This document shows, in pieces, positions 36,089-44,564 of a stretch of 46,519 nucleotides of DNA. Each line of letters begins with the position of its first letter. Positions within the stretch are counted from its first letter, which is position 1. Location: assembly GCA_905214315.1 (NCBI GenBank), contig CAJMLN010000011.1:1-46519 (forward strand), read 5' to 3'. The notes beneath the pieces are model-generated. The model had not been told where the DNA came from. It made no database searches and was given only the letters and a program-made list of their open reading frames with translations. Made by a program: the position numbers and the translations under genes. The DNA comes from an uncultured bacterium. GTDB taxonomy: Bacteria > Bacillota > Clostridia > Christensenellales > QALW01.

Positions 36089-37010
36089 ACATCAATCCGT
36101 ATTGTTGAATAAAACGATAGAGATGCTGCAGATAAAAGACGGCGGTATTTATGTGGACGGAACCTTAGGCGGCGGCGGACATGCCGAGGCAATTTTGAAG
36201 GCGGCGGATTGCCGGGTCATCGGCATTGACCGGGACAGCGACGCTTTGATTGCGGCAAAAGAACGGCTGCGCCCCTTTGCAGAAAGAGTTCAGTTTGTAA
36301 AAAGTAATTTCTGCGATATCGCGCAGGTACTGGATCATTTAAAAATAGAAAAAATAGACGGCTGTGTATTGGATTTAGGTGTCAGTTCATATCAGCTGGA
36401 TGCGGCGGAGAGGGGATTCTCTTATAATCACAGCGCACCGCTGGATATGCGTATGGATCAGAGCCAATACATCAGCGCTTTTAATGTGGTGAATGAATAT
36501 TCCGAACGGGAGCTTACCCGCATCATTCGGGATTACGGGGAAGAACAGTGGGCGTCCAGAATTGCCCAATATATTGTGGCTGAGCGCAGCCGGGGGTCGA
36601 TTCAAACTACCGGAGAACTGGTAGAGGTTATTAAAAAGGCAATTCCTACAAGGGCCAGGAGGACAGGCCCGCACCCCGCCAAACGCACTTTTCAGGCGAT
36701 TCGCATTGAGGTAAACAACGAACTGGGAATTCTTGAAGGTACGGTGCGCACGATAAGTGAACGCCTTCATACTGGCGGCAGAATGTGCGTGATTACCTTT
36801 CACAGCCTGGAGGACAGGATCATGAAGCATACGATGCAGAATCTTGCCAATCCCTGCACCTGTCCGCCGCGGATTCCAGTATGTATCTGCGGAAAAATGC
36901 CTACCGTAAAAATAGTATCGAAAGCGATTGTTCCCACAAAAGAAGAAATGGAAGAAAATCCGCGATGCAAAAGTGCAAAGCTGCGGGTGATGGAACGGAT
37001 TGAATCATAA
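36078..37010 (+). CDS. rsmH: 16S rRNA (cytosine-1402-N4)-methyltransferase
   Basis: 310 aa from the ATG at 36078 (MEFKHQSVLLNKTIEML), with AGGAGGAA just upstream; the longer open frame back to 35946 lies inside mraZ and is not real. SAM motif YVDGTLGGGGHAEAIL, then GCVLDLGVSSYQLDAAERGFSY and the C-terminal GGRMCVITFHSLEDRIMKH are characteristic of RsmH (MraW). It methylates C1402 in the ribosomal P site. Second gene of the dcw cluster as usual. Confidence 0.97.
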   Translation: MEFKHQSVLLNKTIEMLQIKDGGIYVDGTLGGGGHAEAILKAADCRVIGIDRDSDALIAAKERLRPFAERVQFVKSNFCDIAQVLDHLKIEKIDGCVLDLGVSSYQLDAAERGFSYNHSAPLDMRMDQSQYISAFNVVNEYSERELTRIIRDYGEEQWASRIAQYIVAERSRGSIQTTGELVEVIKKAIPTRARRTGPHPAKRTFQAIRIEVNNELGILEGTVRTISERLHTGGRMCVITFHSLEDRIMKHTMQNLANPCTCPPRIPVCICGKMPTVKIVSKAIVPTKEEMEENPRCKSAKLRVMERIES

Positions 37011-37031
37011 ATCAGTAAAAAGGTGAATATA

Positions 37032-37574
37032 ATGAGCAAGCAGAGAGCTGAAAAAACTAAATATCGCGTTTATTACGGTGTGGACAGCAATGCCGCACTG
37101 CAGCCGGAATATATTCCGCAGCAGCCCCGACGCAAAGAGCGGACCGCCCCCAAGAAGAGCACCCATGCCAGAGAAAAGGCGCAGCGGAAGGCGGAAGTTG
37201 CAAAGTATACCGCATTGGTGGTTCTGGTATTCTGCGTTGCCGCTATGGGATTTTTGATTGTTTCGCGAAATGCCAAGATTTATAGCAACACCCAGCAGAT
37301 CAGAGAGCTTTCTAAGGAAAAGAGCAATTTGGAAATCATGGTGAATACTGCGGAGAAGGATTTTTCTACTGGAAGCGAATTGAACGCGTATTTTGATATT
37401 GCACAGAATGAACTGAATTTGGTATATCCTGAGGATGACCAGATCGTTACGGTAGTGTGCGAACCTTCTAAGGATGAGGAGGCGGCCTCTGAAACACAAG
37501 AGAGTATCGATATTTATGATACATTGCTGGATTGGTTCAGTTCTCTTGAAAGGAGGATTAAAAATTGGGCGTAA
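37032..37574 (+). CDS. ftsL: FtsL-like division protein
   Basis: 180 aa from the ATG at 37032 behind AAAAAGGTGA (the GTG at 37023 is part of that site). Bitopic topology: basic cytoplasmic part (~1-57, rich in Lys/Arg), one membrane helix (TALVVLVFCVAAMGFLIVS), then a coiled-coil region (NTQQIRELSKEKSNLEIMVNTAE). This is the layout of FtsL, which with DivIC/FtsB and FtsQ/DivIB activates the septal synthases. The sequence itself is poorly conserved, so the call leans on topology and on the position between rsmH and the penicillin-binding protein. It has a longer cytoplasmic part and an acidic tail than typical FtsL. Confidence 0.8.
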   Translation: MSKQRAEKTKYRVYYGVDSNAALQPEYIPQQPRRKERTAPKKSTHAREKAQRKAEVAKYTALVVLVFCVAAMGFLIVSRNAKIYSNTQQIRELSKEKSNLEIMVNTAEKDFSTGSELNAYFDIAQNELNLVYPEDDQIVTVVCEPSKDEEAASETQESIDIYDTLLDWFSSLERRIKNWA

Positions 37575-39508
37575 AAGCGAACCGATACAAAAGCAGATTG
37601 TTAATAGTGTGCCTGGCTATGATAATGGCGTTTTCTATCATAGTGGGCGCATTGTTTTACTGGCAGATCATTGCTTCCGACAGGCTCCAGCGTAAGGCGC
37701 TGGGACAGTGGACGACTACTACGACCGTGGCGGCGTCTCGGGGAACGATCTATGATTCCAACGGTGAGGCACTAGCAATCAGCGCGGCCTCCAAAACATT
37801 AAATTCCAAGCCGAAAAAGATCAGTCAATCCGGATATTCGGCAGAGACGATCACTACGGCTTTGGTTACACTTTTGGGAGAAGATTATTCCTATGAGAGT
37901 ATTTTTAAAAAGATTCATTATGATCCGGAAAATTCGGTAAATGAATATATCGTGGCCAGAAATCTAAATGACGAACAAATTGCTTATATTGAAGCTTTAA
38001 ATATAGACGGACTTTATCTTGTTGACGATGTAAAACGGTATTATCCCAAAGGGGCCTCTTTGGTACAGGTTCTTGGCAGTGTGAATATTGACGGGGTAGG
38101 CAGTGACGGGCTTGAACTGAAATATGATAAATATCTGCGCGGGCTTACAGGAAAGATTCTCTCTTCTACCGATGTTTCCTCCGGACAGATCCCCGGCGGC
38201 GAGGAACGGTATATTGATGCGACCAACGGTGTGAATTTAACACTGACGATTGATTATGCTATTCAGGCCTTTGCGGAGAACGCGATGCGTAACTGTATTG
38301 AAACTACCAATGCAAAAGGCGTCAAGTGCATTGTAATGGAGCCCAAGACCGGAGCAATCCTTGCTATGGTGAATCTGCCGGATTATGATCCGAATAATGC
38401 TACCAGTGAAGAAAAAGCAAATTATTCGCGCAACGGCTGTATTTTGGATACTTATGAGCCGGGTTCTACATTTAAAATGTTTACACTTTCAGCTGCGCTG
38501 GAAGAAAAAAAAGTGGATAAAAATTCAACATTTTTCTGCAGCGGGTATCATATTGTAGACGGCGAAAAAATCAAATGCTGGCGCGCAGTGCCGCATGGCA
38601 GCCAGACCTTGCAGGAGGCAATCTGCAATTCCTGCAACCCCGCGTTTATGCAAATGGGGCTTGCCTTAGGACAGAAAACGCTCTATGAATATTTATATAG
38701 CTTTGGATTTAATACGACTACCGGCGTTGATTTTTCGGCCGATCAATCCGGAATTCTTTTGGCCCCCAAATATGTAAAGAATACGGATCTGGCGCGTATC
38801 GCTTTTGGCCAGTCGGTAGCAGTTACGCCTTTACAGCTGATTACCGCGGCATGTGCGGTTATTAATGGAGGAATTCTTTATCAGCCGTATTTTGTAAAAT
38901 CTATGAGTGATGACGACGGAAAAACGCTGATTCAGAATGATCCTATCGAGGTGCGCCGGGTTATTTCTCAGGAAACCAGTGATCTGATGCGCGAGCTGCT
39001 TACAGGCGTTGTTGCCCAGGGCGGCGGTAAAAACGCGCAGGTAGAGGGCTATAACGTGGGCGGTAAAACGGGTACGGCACAGAAATATCGCGACGGTCAG
39101 ATTGTAACGGGCGTACATATCGGTTCCTTTTTTGGCTTTGCTCCGGCGGAGGACCCGAAGGTAGCCGTACTGGTTACTGTAGATGAAGCACAGGTGTACA
39201 GTGATTACGGCAGCATTGTGGCGGCCCCGTATGCAGGGGAGATTTTAAGTAAAGTTTTGCAGTATATGCAGATTAAACCTAATACTGAAGGTGAAAAAGA
39301 ATATGTGGAAGTACCAAATTTAGTAGGAAGCTCCTGTGAATATGCAGCCAATGCGTTAAAGGCCCTGGGGCTGCAAATGGAATTGGAGGGGACCGGAACG
39401 GTAGTTTCTCAGGTTCCTGCCAGAGGAGAGCAAGTGGAAAAGTACAGTATTATAAAAATAAAAGGCGATACTCCTGTGGATACAACCACATATTATGGAT
39501 TGGAATAA
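37565..39508 (+). CDS. Class B penicillin-binding protein, SpoVD/FtsI type with PASTA domain
   Basis: 647 aa starting at TTG 37565, 8 bases after AAAGGAGG; the next Met (residue 19) would cut into the membrane anchor. N-terminal helix (~13-34), dimerisation domain, then a transpeptidase with all three motifs: STFK (Ser301/Lys304), SCN (356-358), KTGT (501-504). One PASTA domain at ~580-634 (VEVPNLVGSSCEYAANALKALGL). It crosslinks septal peptidoglycan. PASTA-tailed forms here are called SpoVD in spore formers, but with a single such gene in the cluster a vegetative FtsI/PBP2B role is equally possible. It overlaps ftsL by 10 bases. Confidence 0.93.
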   Translation: MGVKANRYKSRLLIVCLAMIMAFSIIVGALFYWQIIASDRLQRKALGQWTTTTTVAASRGTIYDSNGEALAISAASKTLNSKPKKISQSGYSAETITTALVTLLGEDYSYESIFKKIHYDPENSVNEYIVARNLNDEQIAYIEALNIDGLYLVDDVKRYYPKGASLVQVLGSVNIDGVGSDGLELKYDKYLRGLTGKILSSTDVSSGQIPGGEERYIDATNGVNLTLTIDYAIQAFAENAMRNCIETTNAKGVKCIVMEPKTGAILAMVNLPDYDPNNATSEEKANYSRNGCILDTYEPGSTFKMFTLSAALEEKKVDKNSTFFCSGYHIVDGEKIKCWRAVPHGSQTLQEAICNSCNPAFMQMGLALGQKTLYEYLYSFGFNTTTGVDFSADQSGILLAPKYVKNTDLARIAFGQSVAVTPLQLITAACAVINGGILYQPYFVKSMSDDDGKTLIQNDPIEVRRVISQETSDLMRELLTGVVAQGGGKNAQVEGYNVGGKTGTAQKYRDGQIVTGVHIGSFFGFAPAEDPKVAVLVTVDEAQVYSDYGSIVAAPYAGEILSKVLQYMQIKPNTEGEKEYVEVPNLVGSSCEYAANALKALGLQMELEGTGTVVSQVPARGEQVEKYSIIKIKGDTPVDTTTYYGLE

Positions 39509-39520
39509 GAGGATTATTTT

Positions 39521-40975
39521 ATGCTATTGAAGGATATTATAGCCGATGGCTACATAGCGTTGCAGGGGGATATTGAAGGGATTGAAGCCATGCATTTGAC
39601 GCTGGATTCGAGAACCTGCCGGAAAGGCTCGCTGTATTTTGCTATCAGCGGCACGCGGTGCGACGGGCATACTTTCATAGAAAGCGCTTTTCAAAACGGG
39701 GCTGTGGCGGCTGTGGTGGAGCGGTTTACCGATTGTCCGGTTCCGCAGATTCTGGTTGAAAACTCCCGCCGTGCCATGGCACTTTTTGCGGCCGCTTTTT
39801 ACGGCAGGCCGGCGGAGCGGCTGAAAATGATCGGAATTACCGGTACAAACGGGAAGACAACGGTCTCGTATATGATAAAGGCAATCGCCGTCCGGTGCGG
39901 AATTTCCTGCGGTGTGATCGGCACCAGCGGAATCTATTTAAACGATACCAAAATGGATATTGCCATTGCTACCAGCACCACGCCGGATCCGATAGAACTG
40001 CACGCTGTTTTAAAACAAATGGCGGACGGCGGCGCACAGTGGGTGGTAATGGAGGTGACCGCTCATGCGCTGGATCTTCATAAAATAGACGGGATTTGCT
40101 TTGAAAGCGCTGGTTTTACCAACTTAACCCAGGACCATTTGGATTATTTTATCACGATGGAAAAATATGCCGGCGCAAAAAGGAAATTTTTTAACAAAGA
40201 AAGTACAAAGTGCGGTATAATCAATATGGATGATGCTTTCGGCCGTGAAATATACCGGGATGCAAATATTCCCTGCTGCGGATATTCAGCTGCCGTGCCG
40301 GCGGACATTACTGCAAGCGAGATTGTCATCGGACCGGCACAAAGCGTTTTCTGGCTGGAGGCAGAGGGGCGGCGTCTTTGGATGCAAACGCATACCACCG
40401 GGCTGTTTAATATCAGCAATGTGCTCTGCGCTGTGGGCTGTGCCCATGCTGCGGGTGTATCACTGGAAGCCTGTGCGGAAGGGATTGCCTGCTTTATTTC
40501 GGTTCCCGGCCGGTTTGAAGCAGTGGATACCGGGGAAAGAGGCGTTAGTGTGATCATAGATTACGCTCACACGCCTGACGGTCTTGAAAATGTTCTTTCA
40601 TCGATCAATGCTTTTAAAAAGGGCCGGCTGATTTGTGTATTTGGCTGCGGCGGCGACCGGGATGCTACAAAGCGTCCGATTATGGGCCAGCTGGCTGGGG
40701 AAAAGAGCGATTATTGTATTATTACCAGCGATAATCCTCGCTTTGAAGAGCCGGAGGCAATCATTGATCAGGTGGAAGCGGGTATGAAAAAAACGGTGTG
40801 TCCTTATGTAAGAAACGCTGACAGACGCGCGGCGATAGAGCTGGCGCTTCATTATGCGCAAAAGGGTGATATTATTGCCATATGCGGCAAAGGTGATGAA
40901 GATTATCAGGATATTAAAGGCCAAAAGCATCACTTTTCCGACAGGGAAACTGTAGAGGAGCTTATCGGTCTTTAA
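39521..40975 (+). CDS. murE: UDP-MurNAc-tripeptide synthetase, meso-diaminopimelate type
   Basis: 484 aa. ATP-binding motif GITGTNGKTTVSYM, Mur ligase central domain (HALDLHKIDGICFESAGFTNLTQDHLDYF) with the lysine of YAGAKRKFF that is carbamylated in the family, and C-terminal IIDYAHTPDGLENVL and GCGGDRDATKRPIMG. The amino-acid selectivity motif is DNPR (SDNPRFEEPEAI), which marks meso-diaminopimelate addition rather than L-lysine. So the cell wall is of the DAP type. It follows the penicillin-binding protein gene by 12 bases. Confidence 0.96.
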   Translation: MLLKDIIADGYIALQGDIEGIEAMHLTLDSRTCRKGSLYFAISGTRCDGHTFIESAFQNGAVAAVVERFTDCPVPQILVENSRRAMALFAAAFYGRPAERLKMIGITGTNGKTTVSYMIKAIAVRCGISCGVIGTSGIYLNDTKMDIAIATSTTPDPIELHAVLKQMADGGAQWVVMEVTAHALDLHKIDGICFESAGFTNLTQDHLDYFITMEKYAGAKRKFFNKESTKCGIINMDDAFGREIYRDANIPCCGYSAAVPADITASEIVIGPAQSVFWLEAEGRRLWMQTHTTGLFNISNVLCAVGCAHAAGVSLEACAEGIACFISVPGRFEAVDTGERGVSVIIDYAHTPDGLENVLSSINAFKKGRLICVFGCGGDRDATKRPIMGQLAGEKSDYCIITSDNPRFEEPEAIIDQVEAGMKKTVCPYVRNADRRAAIELALHYAQKGDIIAICGKGDEDYQDIKGQKHHFSDRETVEELIGL

Positions 40976-40991
40976 GGAGGAAGAAGCAAGC

Positions 40992-42002
40992 ATGAGTGCG
41001 AGTTTAATTTATTTGGTATATCCCTTTGCTTTGGCATTTTTGATATGCTTGATTGTCGGACCGCTGACGATAAAGATGATGCAGAAGCTGAAATTTGGGC
41101 AGCAGGTGCGTGACGATGGACCGGCGTCCCATTTAAAAAAGCAAAATGTTCCTACTATGGGCGGCGTTATGATCGTATTTTCCCTTTGTGTAACGGCGTT
41201 GATCTTTCGCTTTCGTGGCAGTGCTCTGGTAGCTGTTTTAGCAGTGCTGGGCTATGGCATCGTGGGATTTTTGGATGACTTTATTAAAATCGTAAAAAAG
41301 CGTTCCTTAGGATTGCGCGCTTACCAAAAAATCATCGGGCAGCTGGGAATTGCGGTAATTATAGCGTTATATGCCTATAAAAATCCAAATATCGGAAGTA
41401 TGGTGTTTATTCCTTTTGCCGGATTTGTAGATTTTGGCATTTGGTATGTGCCCTTTGCGGTATTTGTTATTCTGGCAATGGTAAATGGCGCCAATCTTGC
41501 CGACGGCCTTGACGGGCTTGCCGCGCGGATGACAATGGTGGAGGGGATTACGCTGGCTGTCATCATTGGTACGGTGGCGTTGAATTCCCAAAGTGAAGCG
41601 CAGCAGGGGGATTTGAAGTATACCGCCATGCTGGCTGCCGCTTTAGGCGGAGCCTGTATGGGCTTTTTGCGGTATAATTCCTATCCGGCCAGAATTTTTA
41701 TGGGGGATACCGGTTCGCTGGCCCTGGGCGGCGCGCTGGGAATTTGTGCTTTGTTCAGCAGAATGGCAGCGCTGCTGCCGGTCATGTGCGTGATGCTGGT
41801 GGCCAGCTGTATATCGGTTATTCTGCAGGTGGGTTCCTATAAGCTGCGCCATGGAAAACGGATTTTTAAAATGGCGCCGCTGCACCATCATTATGAGCTG
41901 TTAGGATACCATGAAACAACGGTTACGGCAATGTATACGCTGATTACGATAGCGGCTTGCGCTCTGACCTTGATGATGGCTTTTGAGTTTCCTGCATTTT
42001 GA
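40992..42002 (+). CDS. mraY: Phospho-MurNAc-pentapeptide transferase
   Basis: 336-aa integral membrane enzyme making lipid I on undecaprenyl phosphate. Conserved regions: DDGPASHLKKQNVPTMGGVM, GFLDDFIKI (the Mg2+-binding Asp pair), NLADGLDGLAARM, MGDTGSLALGGALG and PLHHHYELLGYHE, all as in MraY. About ten membrane helices. In most bacteria murF lies between murE and mraY; here only 16 bases separate the two. RBS AAGGAGG. Confidence 0.97.
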   Translation: MSASLIYLVYPFALAFLICLIVGPLTIKMMQKLKFGQQVRDDGPASHLKKQNVPTMGGVMIVFSLCVTALIFRFRGSALVAVLAVLGYGIVGFLDDFIKIVKKRSLGLRAYQKIIGQLGIAVIIALYAYKNPNIGSMVFIPFAGFVDFGIWYVPFAVFVILAMVNGANLADGLDGLAARMTMVEGITLAVIIGTVALNSQSEAQQGDLKYTAMLAAALGGACMGFLRYNSYPARIFMGDTGSLALGGALGICALFSRMAALLPVMCVMLVASCISVILQVGSYKLRHGKRIFKMAPLHHHYELLGYHETTVTAMYTLITIAACALTLMMAFEFPAF

Positions 42003-42011
42003 GGTGTTGAT

Positions 42012-43358
42012 ATGAAGGATAAAAACGTTTTATTGATCGGCATGGCACGCAGCGGCGTTGCTGCCGCTCCTGTTTTAAAAGAACTGGGCGCGCACGTTAT
42101 TTTAAATGACAGCAAACCTTTGGCGCAATTGGAAGGACTGGACGCTTTAAAACAGGACGACTACGAATGGCAGCTGGGCAAGGCGCCGGACGCGGAAGTG
42201 GATAAGGCGGATTTGGTTGTCGTTTCTCCCAGTGTTCCGCTGAATCTTCCCTATGCCGATAGAGCCAAAGCGCAGGGCAAGGAGGTTATTGCCGAAATTG
42301 AACTGGGCTATCGGCTTTGCAAAGGCACTACCGTAGCCATTACCGGTACCAACGGCAAGACGACAACAACAACGCTTACCGGTGAGATTTTTAAAAATGC
42401 TTCCCGCGGCTGCTTTGTGGTGGGAAATATCGGAGAGCCCTATATCGCGCATGCCCTGGAGGCAAAGGCAGGGGATGTGATGGTGACGGAGATCAGCAGC
42501 TATCAGCTGGAGGGTATCGTCCGCTTCCGCCCCAAAGCAGCGGCACTCTTAAATATTACCGAGGATCATATGAGCCGCCATAAGACGATGGAAAATTATA
42601 TTGCGGCAAAGCTGCGTGTCTTTGAAAACCAAACATCGGAGGATTTTGCGGTATTAAATTATGACGATGAAACCGTCCGCAGTCTTGCGGGACGTATAAG
42701 AGGAAGGATAATATTTTTTTCTCGTAAAAGACCGCTGGAAGAAGGAATCTTTGTAGAAAACGAGGATATCGTATTCAGCCTTGACGGACGCAGAGAGATC
42801 ATCTGCCCGGCGGCGGAGATACGAATCAAAGGCCCGCACAATCTGGAAAATGCTCTTGCGGCATCTGCCTTGGCGATGCTTTGCGGGGTGGACGCGCAGA
42901 CGGTGGCGTACACATTAAAGACCTTTGCGGGGGTAGAGCACCGGATTGAGACCGTGTGTACCCGTGAGGGAATCACCTACATTAATGATTCCAAAGGAAC
43001 GAATCCCGATTCCACTGTAAAAGCGATCCAGACCATGACAAAGCCCACCGTGCTGATTCTGGGCGGGTATGATAAGGGCGGCAGCTTTGAGATGCTGTTT
43101 GAAGCCTTTACGCAGCAGATACGGCATACGGTTCTGATAGGGGATACGGCGGAAAAACTGCGGGATACGGCGGAAAAGCACGGCTGGAAAAATTATACCC
43201 TGATAAAGGGCGGCTTTGAAGAGGGCGTAAGGGCGGCACGTCAGGCGGCCCGGGCGGGATGGAACGTCCTGCTTTCCCCGGCCTGTGCCAGCTTTGACAT
43301 GTTTAAGGATTTTGAAGAGCGCGGAAGAGTATTTAAAGAGATTGTAAATAAATTTTAA
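42012..43358 (+). CDS. murD: UDP-MurNAc-L-alanine:D-glutamate ligase
   Basis: 448 aa. An N-terminal Rossmann-like UDP-binding domain (VLLIGMARSGVAAAPVLKELGAHVILND), the ATP motif AITGTNGKTTTTTLTGEIF, ITEDHMSRHKTMENYIAAKLRVFENQ in the centre, and the C-terminal GVEHRIETVCTREGITYINDSKGTNPDST and LILGGYDKGGSFEMLF are all typical of MurD. It adds D-glutamate to UDP-MurNAc-L-alanine. It starts 9 bases after mraY. Confidence 0.97.
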   Translation: MKDKNVLLIGMARSGVAAAPVLKELGAHVILNDSKPLAQLEGLDALKQDDYEWQLGKAPDAEVDKADLVVVSPSVPLNLPYADRAKAQGKEVIAEIELGYRLCKGTTVAITGTNGKTTTTTLTGEIFKNASRGCFVVGNIGEPYIAHALEAKAGDVMVTEISSYQLEGIVRFRPKAAALLNITEDHMSRHKTMENYIAAKLRVFENQTSEDFAVLNYDDETVRSLAGRIRGRIIFFSRKRPLEEGIFVENEDIVFSLDGRREIICPAAEIRIKGPHNLENALAASALAMLCGVDAQTVAYTLKTFAGVEHRIETVCTREGITYINDSKGTNPDSTVKAIQTMTKPTVLILGGYDKGGSFEMLFEAFTQQIRHTVLIGDTAEKLRDTAEKHGWKNYTLIKGGFEEGVRAARQAARAGWNVLLSPACASFDMFKDFEERGRVFKEIVNKF

Positions 43359-43369
43359 GGGGCGCGCGT

Positions 43370-44503
43370 ATGGCGAAAAATGCAAAGAAAAAAATGGTGC
43401 GTAAAGGCATTTGCCTTCCGCTGATGCTGATTACGATCATATTGACCTGTATAGGGCTGGTTATGGTGCTCAGCAGCTCCTATAACAGTATTTTAATTAA
43501 ATCCAGTGATGCGTCCTACTTGAATTCCTTTAAAACGCAGGCAGCTGTGGCGGCTGTGGGCATTGTATGCATGTTCTTTATTGCAAGAATGGATTATCAC
43601 TTTTTTGCAAAACCGACAGTATTGATGACAGGACTCATTGTTTCCTGTATTCTGCTAGGCGCGGTGTTTTTCTTTCCGGATGTGTACGACGCGCACCGGT
43701 GGATTGAAATCGGTAATCTTACGCTGCAGCCTTCGGAAATTGCTAAATTTATGGGGGTATTCTATGCTGCGTATTATACCTCGACTAAAAAATGGTGGTA
43801 TCGCAGCCTGAAGGACTGGGCAGGCCTGCTGCTGCCGATTGCCCTGCTTGCCGGGCTGATTATTATTGAACCGGATCTTTCCACAACAATGACCTTTCTG
43901 GCCTCGGTGGTGGTGATTATGTTCGTTTCCGGTATGCAGTGGAAATGGCTGGTGGGGGCCATCGGTGCGATCGGTATGCTGATACCGATTATGATCGCTA
44001 CGGTTGGATATCAAAGCCGGCGGTTTGAGGCATGGCTGCACGCCTGGGACGATCCCAAGGATGTGGGCTTTCAGATCGTGCAATCCCTCTATGCCATTGG
44101 CGACGGCGGCATGTTCGGTGTGGGGCTTGGCAACAGCAAGCAGAAAATCACGCATTTGCCGATGAGCGATACGGATTATATATTTTCCATTGTCTGCGAG
44201 GAATTCGGTTTTGTGGGGGCAACCCTTGTGATAGGCTTGTATGTGGCGTTTGCTTTTTTCGGTATAAAAATCGCTATGGAGGCCTCTGACAGCTACGGAG
44301 CGTATCTGGCTGCAGGAATTACATCCTTGATTGTGCTGCAGGCATTTATTAATATGGGCGTTGCTACTAATGTATTGCCTTCTACGGGAATTACGCTTCC
44401 GTTTATTTCAAAGGGAGCATCTTCTTTGGGTGTTATGCTGTGCGCTACAGGAGCCCTGCTGAGCGTTTCAGCCTATAAGCCGCGGGCACCTATCGATAAG
44501 TAA
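43370..44503 (+). CDS. ftsW: FtsW/SpoVE-type peptidoglycan glycosyltransferase (SEDS)
   Basis: 377 aa, about ten membrane helices. SEDS features: HRWIEIGNLTLQPSEIAKFMGVFYAAYY, EPDLSTTMTF with the functionally important Asp, AWLHAWDDPKDVGFQIVQSLYAIGDGGMFGVGLGNSKQK and the C-terminal NVLPSTGITLPFISKGASSL. The last motif usually reads GGSS; here it is KGASS. It polymerises lipid II together with the class B penicillin-binding protein encoded upstream. SpoVE is the sporulation paralogue and cannot be told apart by sequence alone. murG, normally next, is missing. Confidence 0.94.
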   Translation: MAKNAKKKMVRKGICLPLMLITIILTCIGLVMVLSSSYNSILIKSSDASYLNSFKTQAAVAAVGIVCMFFIARMDYHFFAKPTVLMTGLIVSCILLGAVFFFPDVYDAHRWIEIGNLTLQPSEIAKFMGVFYAAYYTSTKKWWYRSLKDWAGLLLPIALLAGLIIIEPDLSTTMTFLASVVVIMFVSGMQWKWLVGAIGAIGMLIPIMIATVGYQSRRFEAWLHAWDDPKDVGFQIVQSLYAIGDGGMFGVGLGNSKQKITHLPMSDTDYIFSIVCEEFGFVGATLVIGLYVAFAFFGIKIAMEASDSYGAYLAAGITSLIVLQAFINMGVATNVLPSTGITLPFISKGASSLGVMLCATGALLSVSAYKPRAPIDK

Positions 44504-44522
44504 CTGACAAGTCACATTCTGC

Positions 44523-44553
44523 ATATATTAAAATAAAGATTGTTTTAATATAT
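44523..44553 (+). promoter_or_regulatory. AT-rich perfect hairpin directly upstream of murA
   Basis: ATATATTAAAA (44523-44533)/TTTTAATATAT (44543-44553), 9-nt loop. The right arm runs straight into the Shine-Dalgarno GGGGTG (about 44554-44560). It could modulate translation of murA, be an operator, or be the scar of a deletion in the place where murG is usually found. Confidence 0.5.
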
Positions 44554-44564
44554 GGGGTGTAAAT

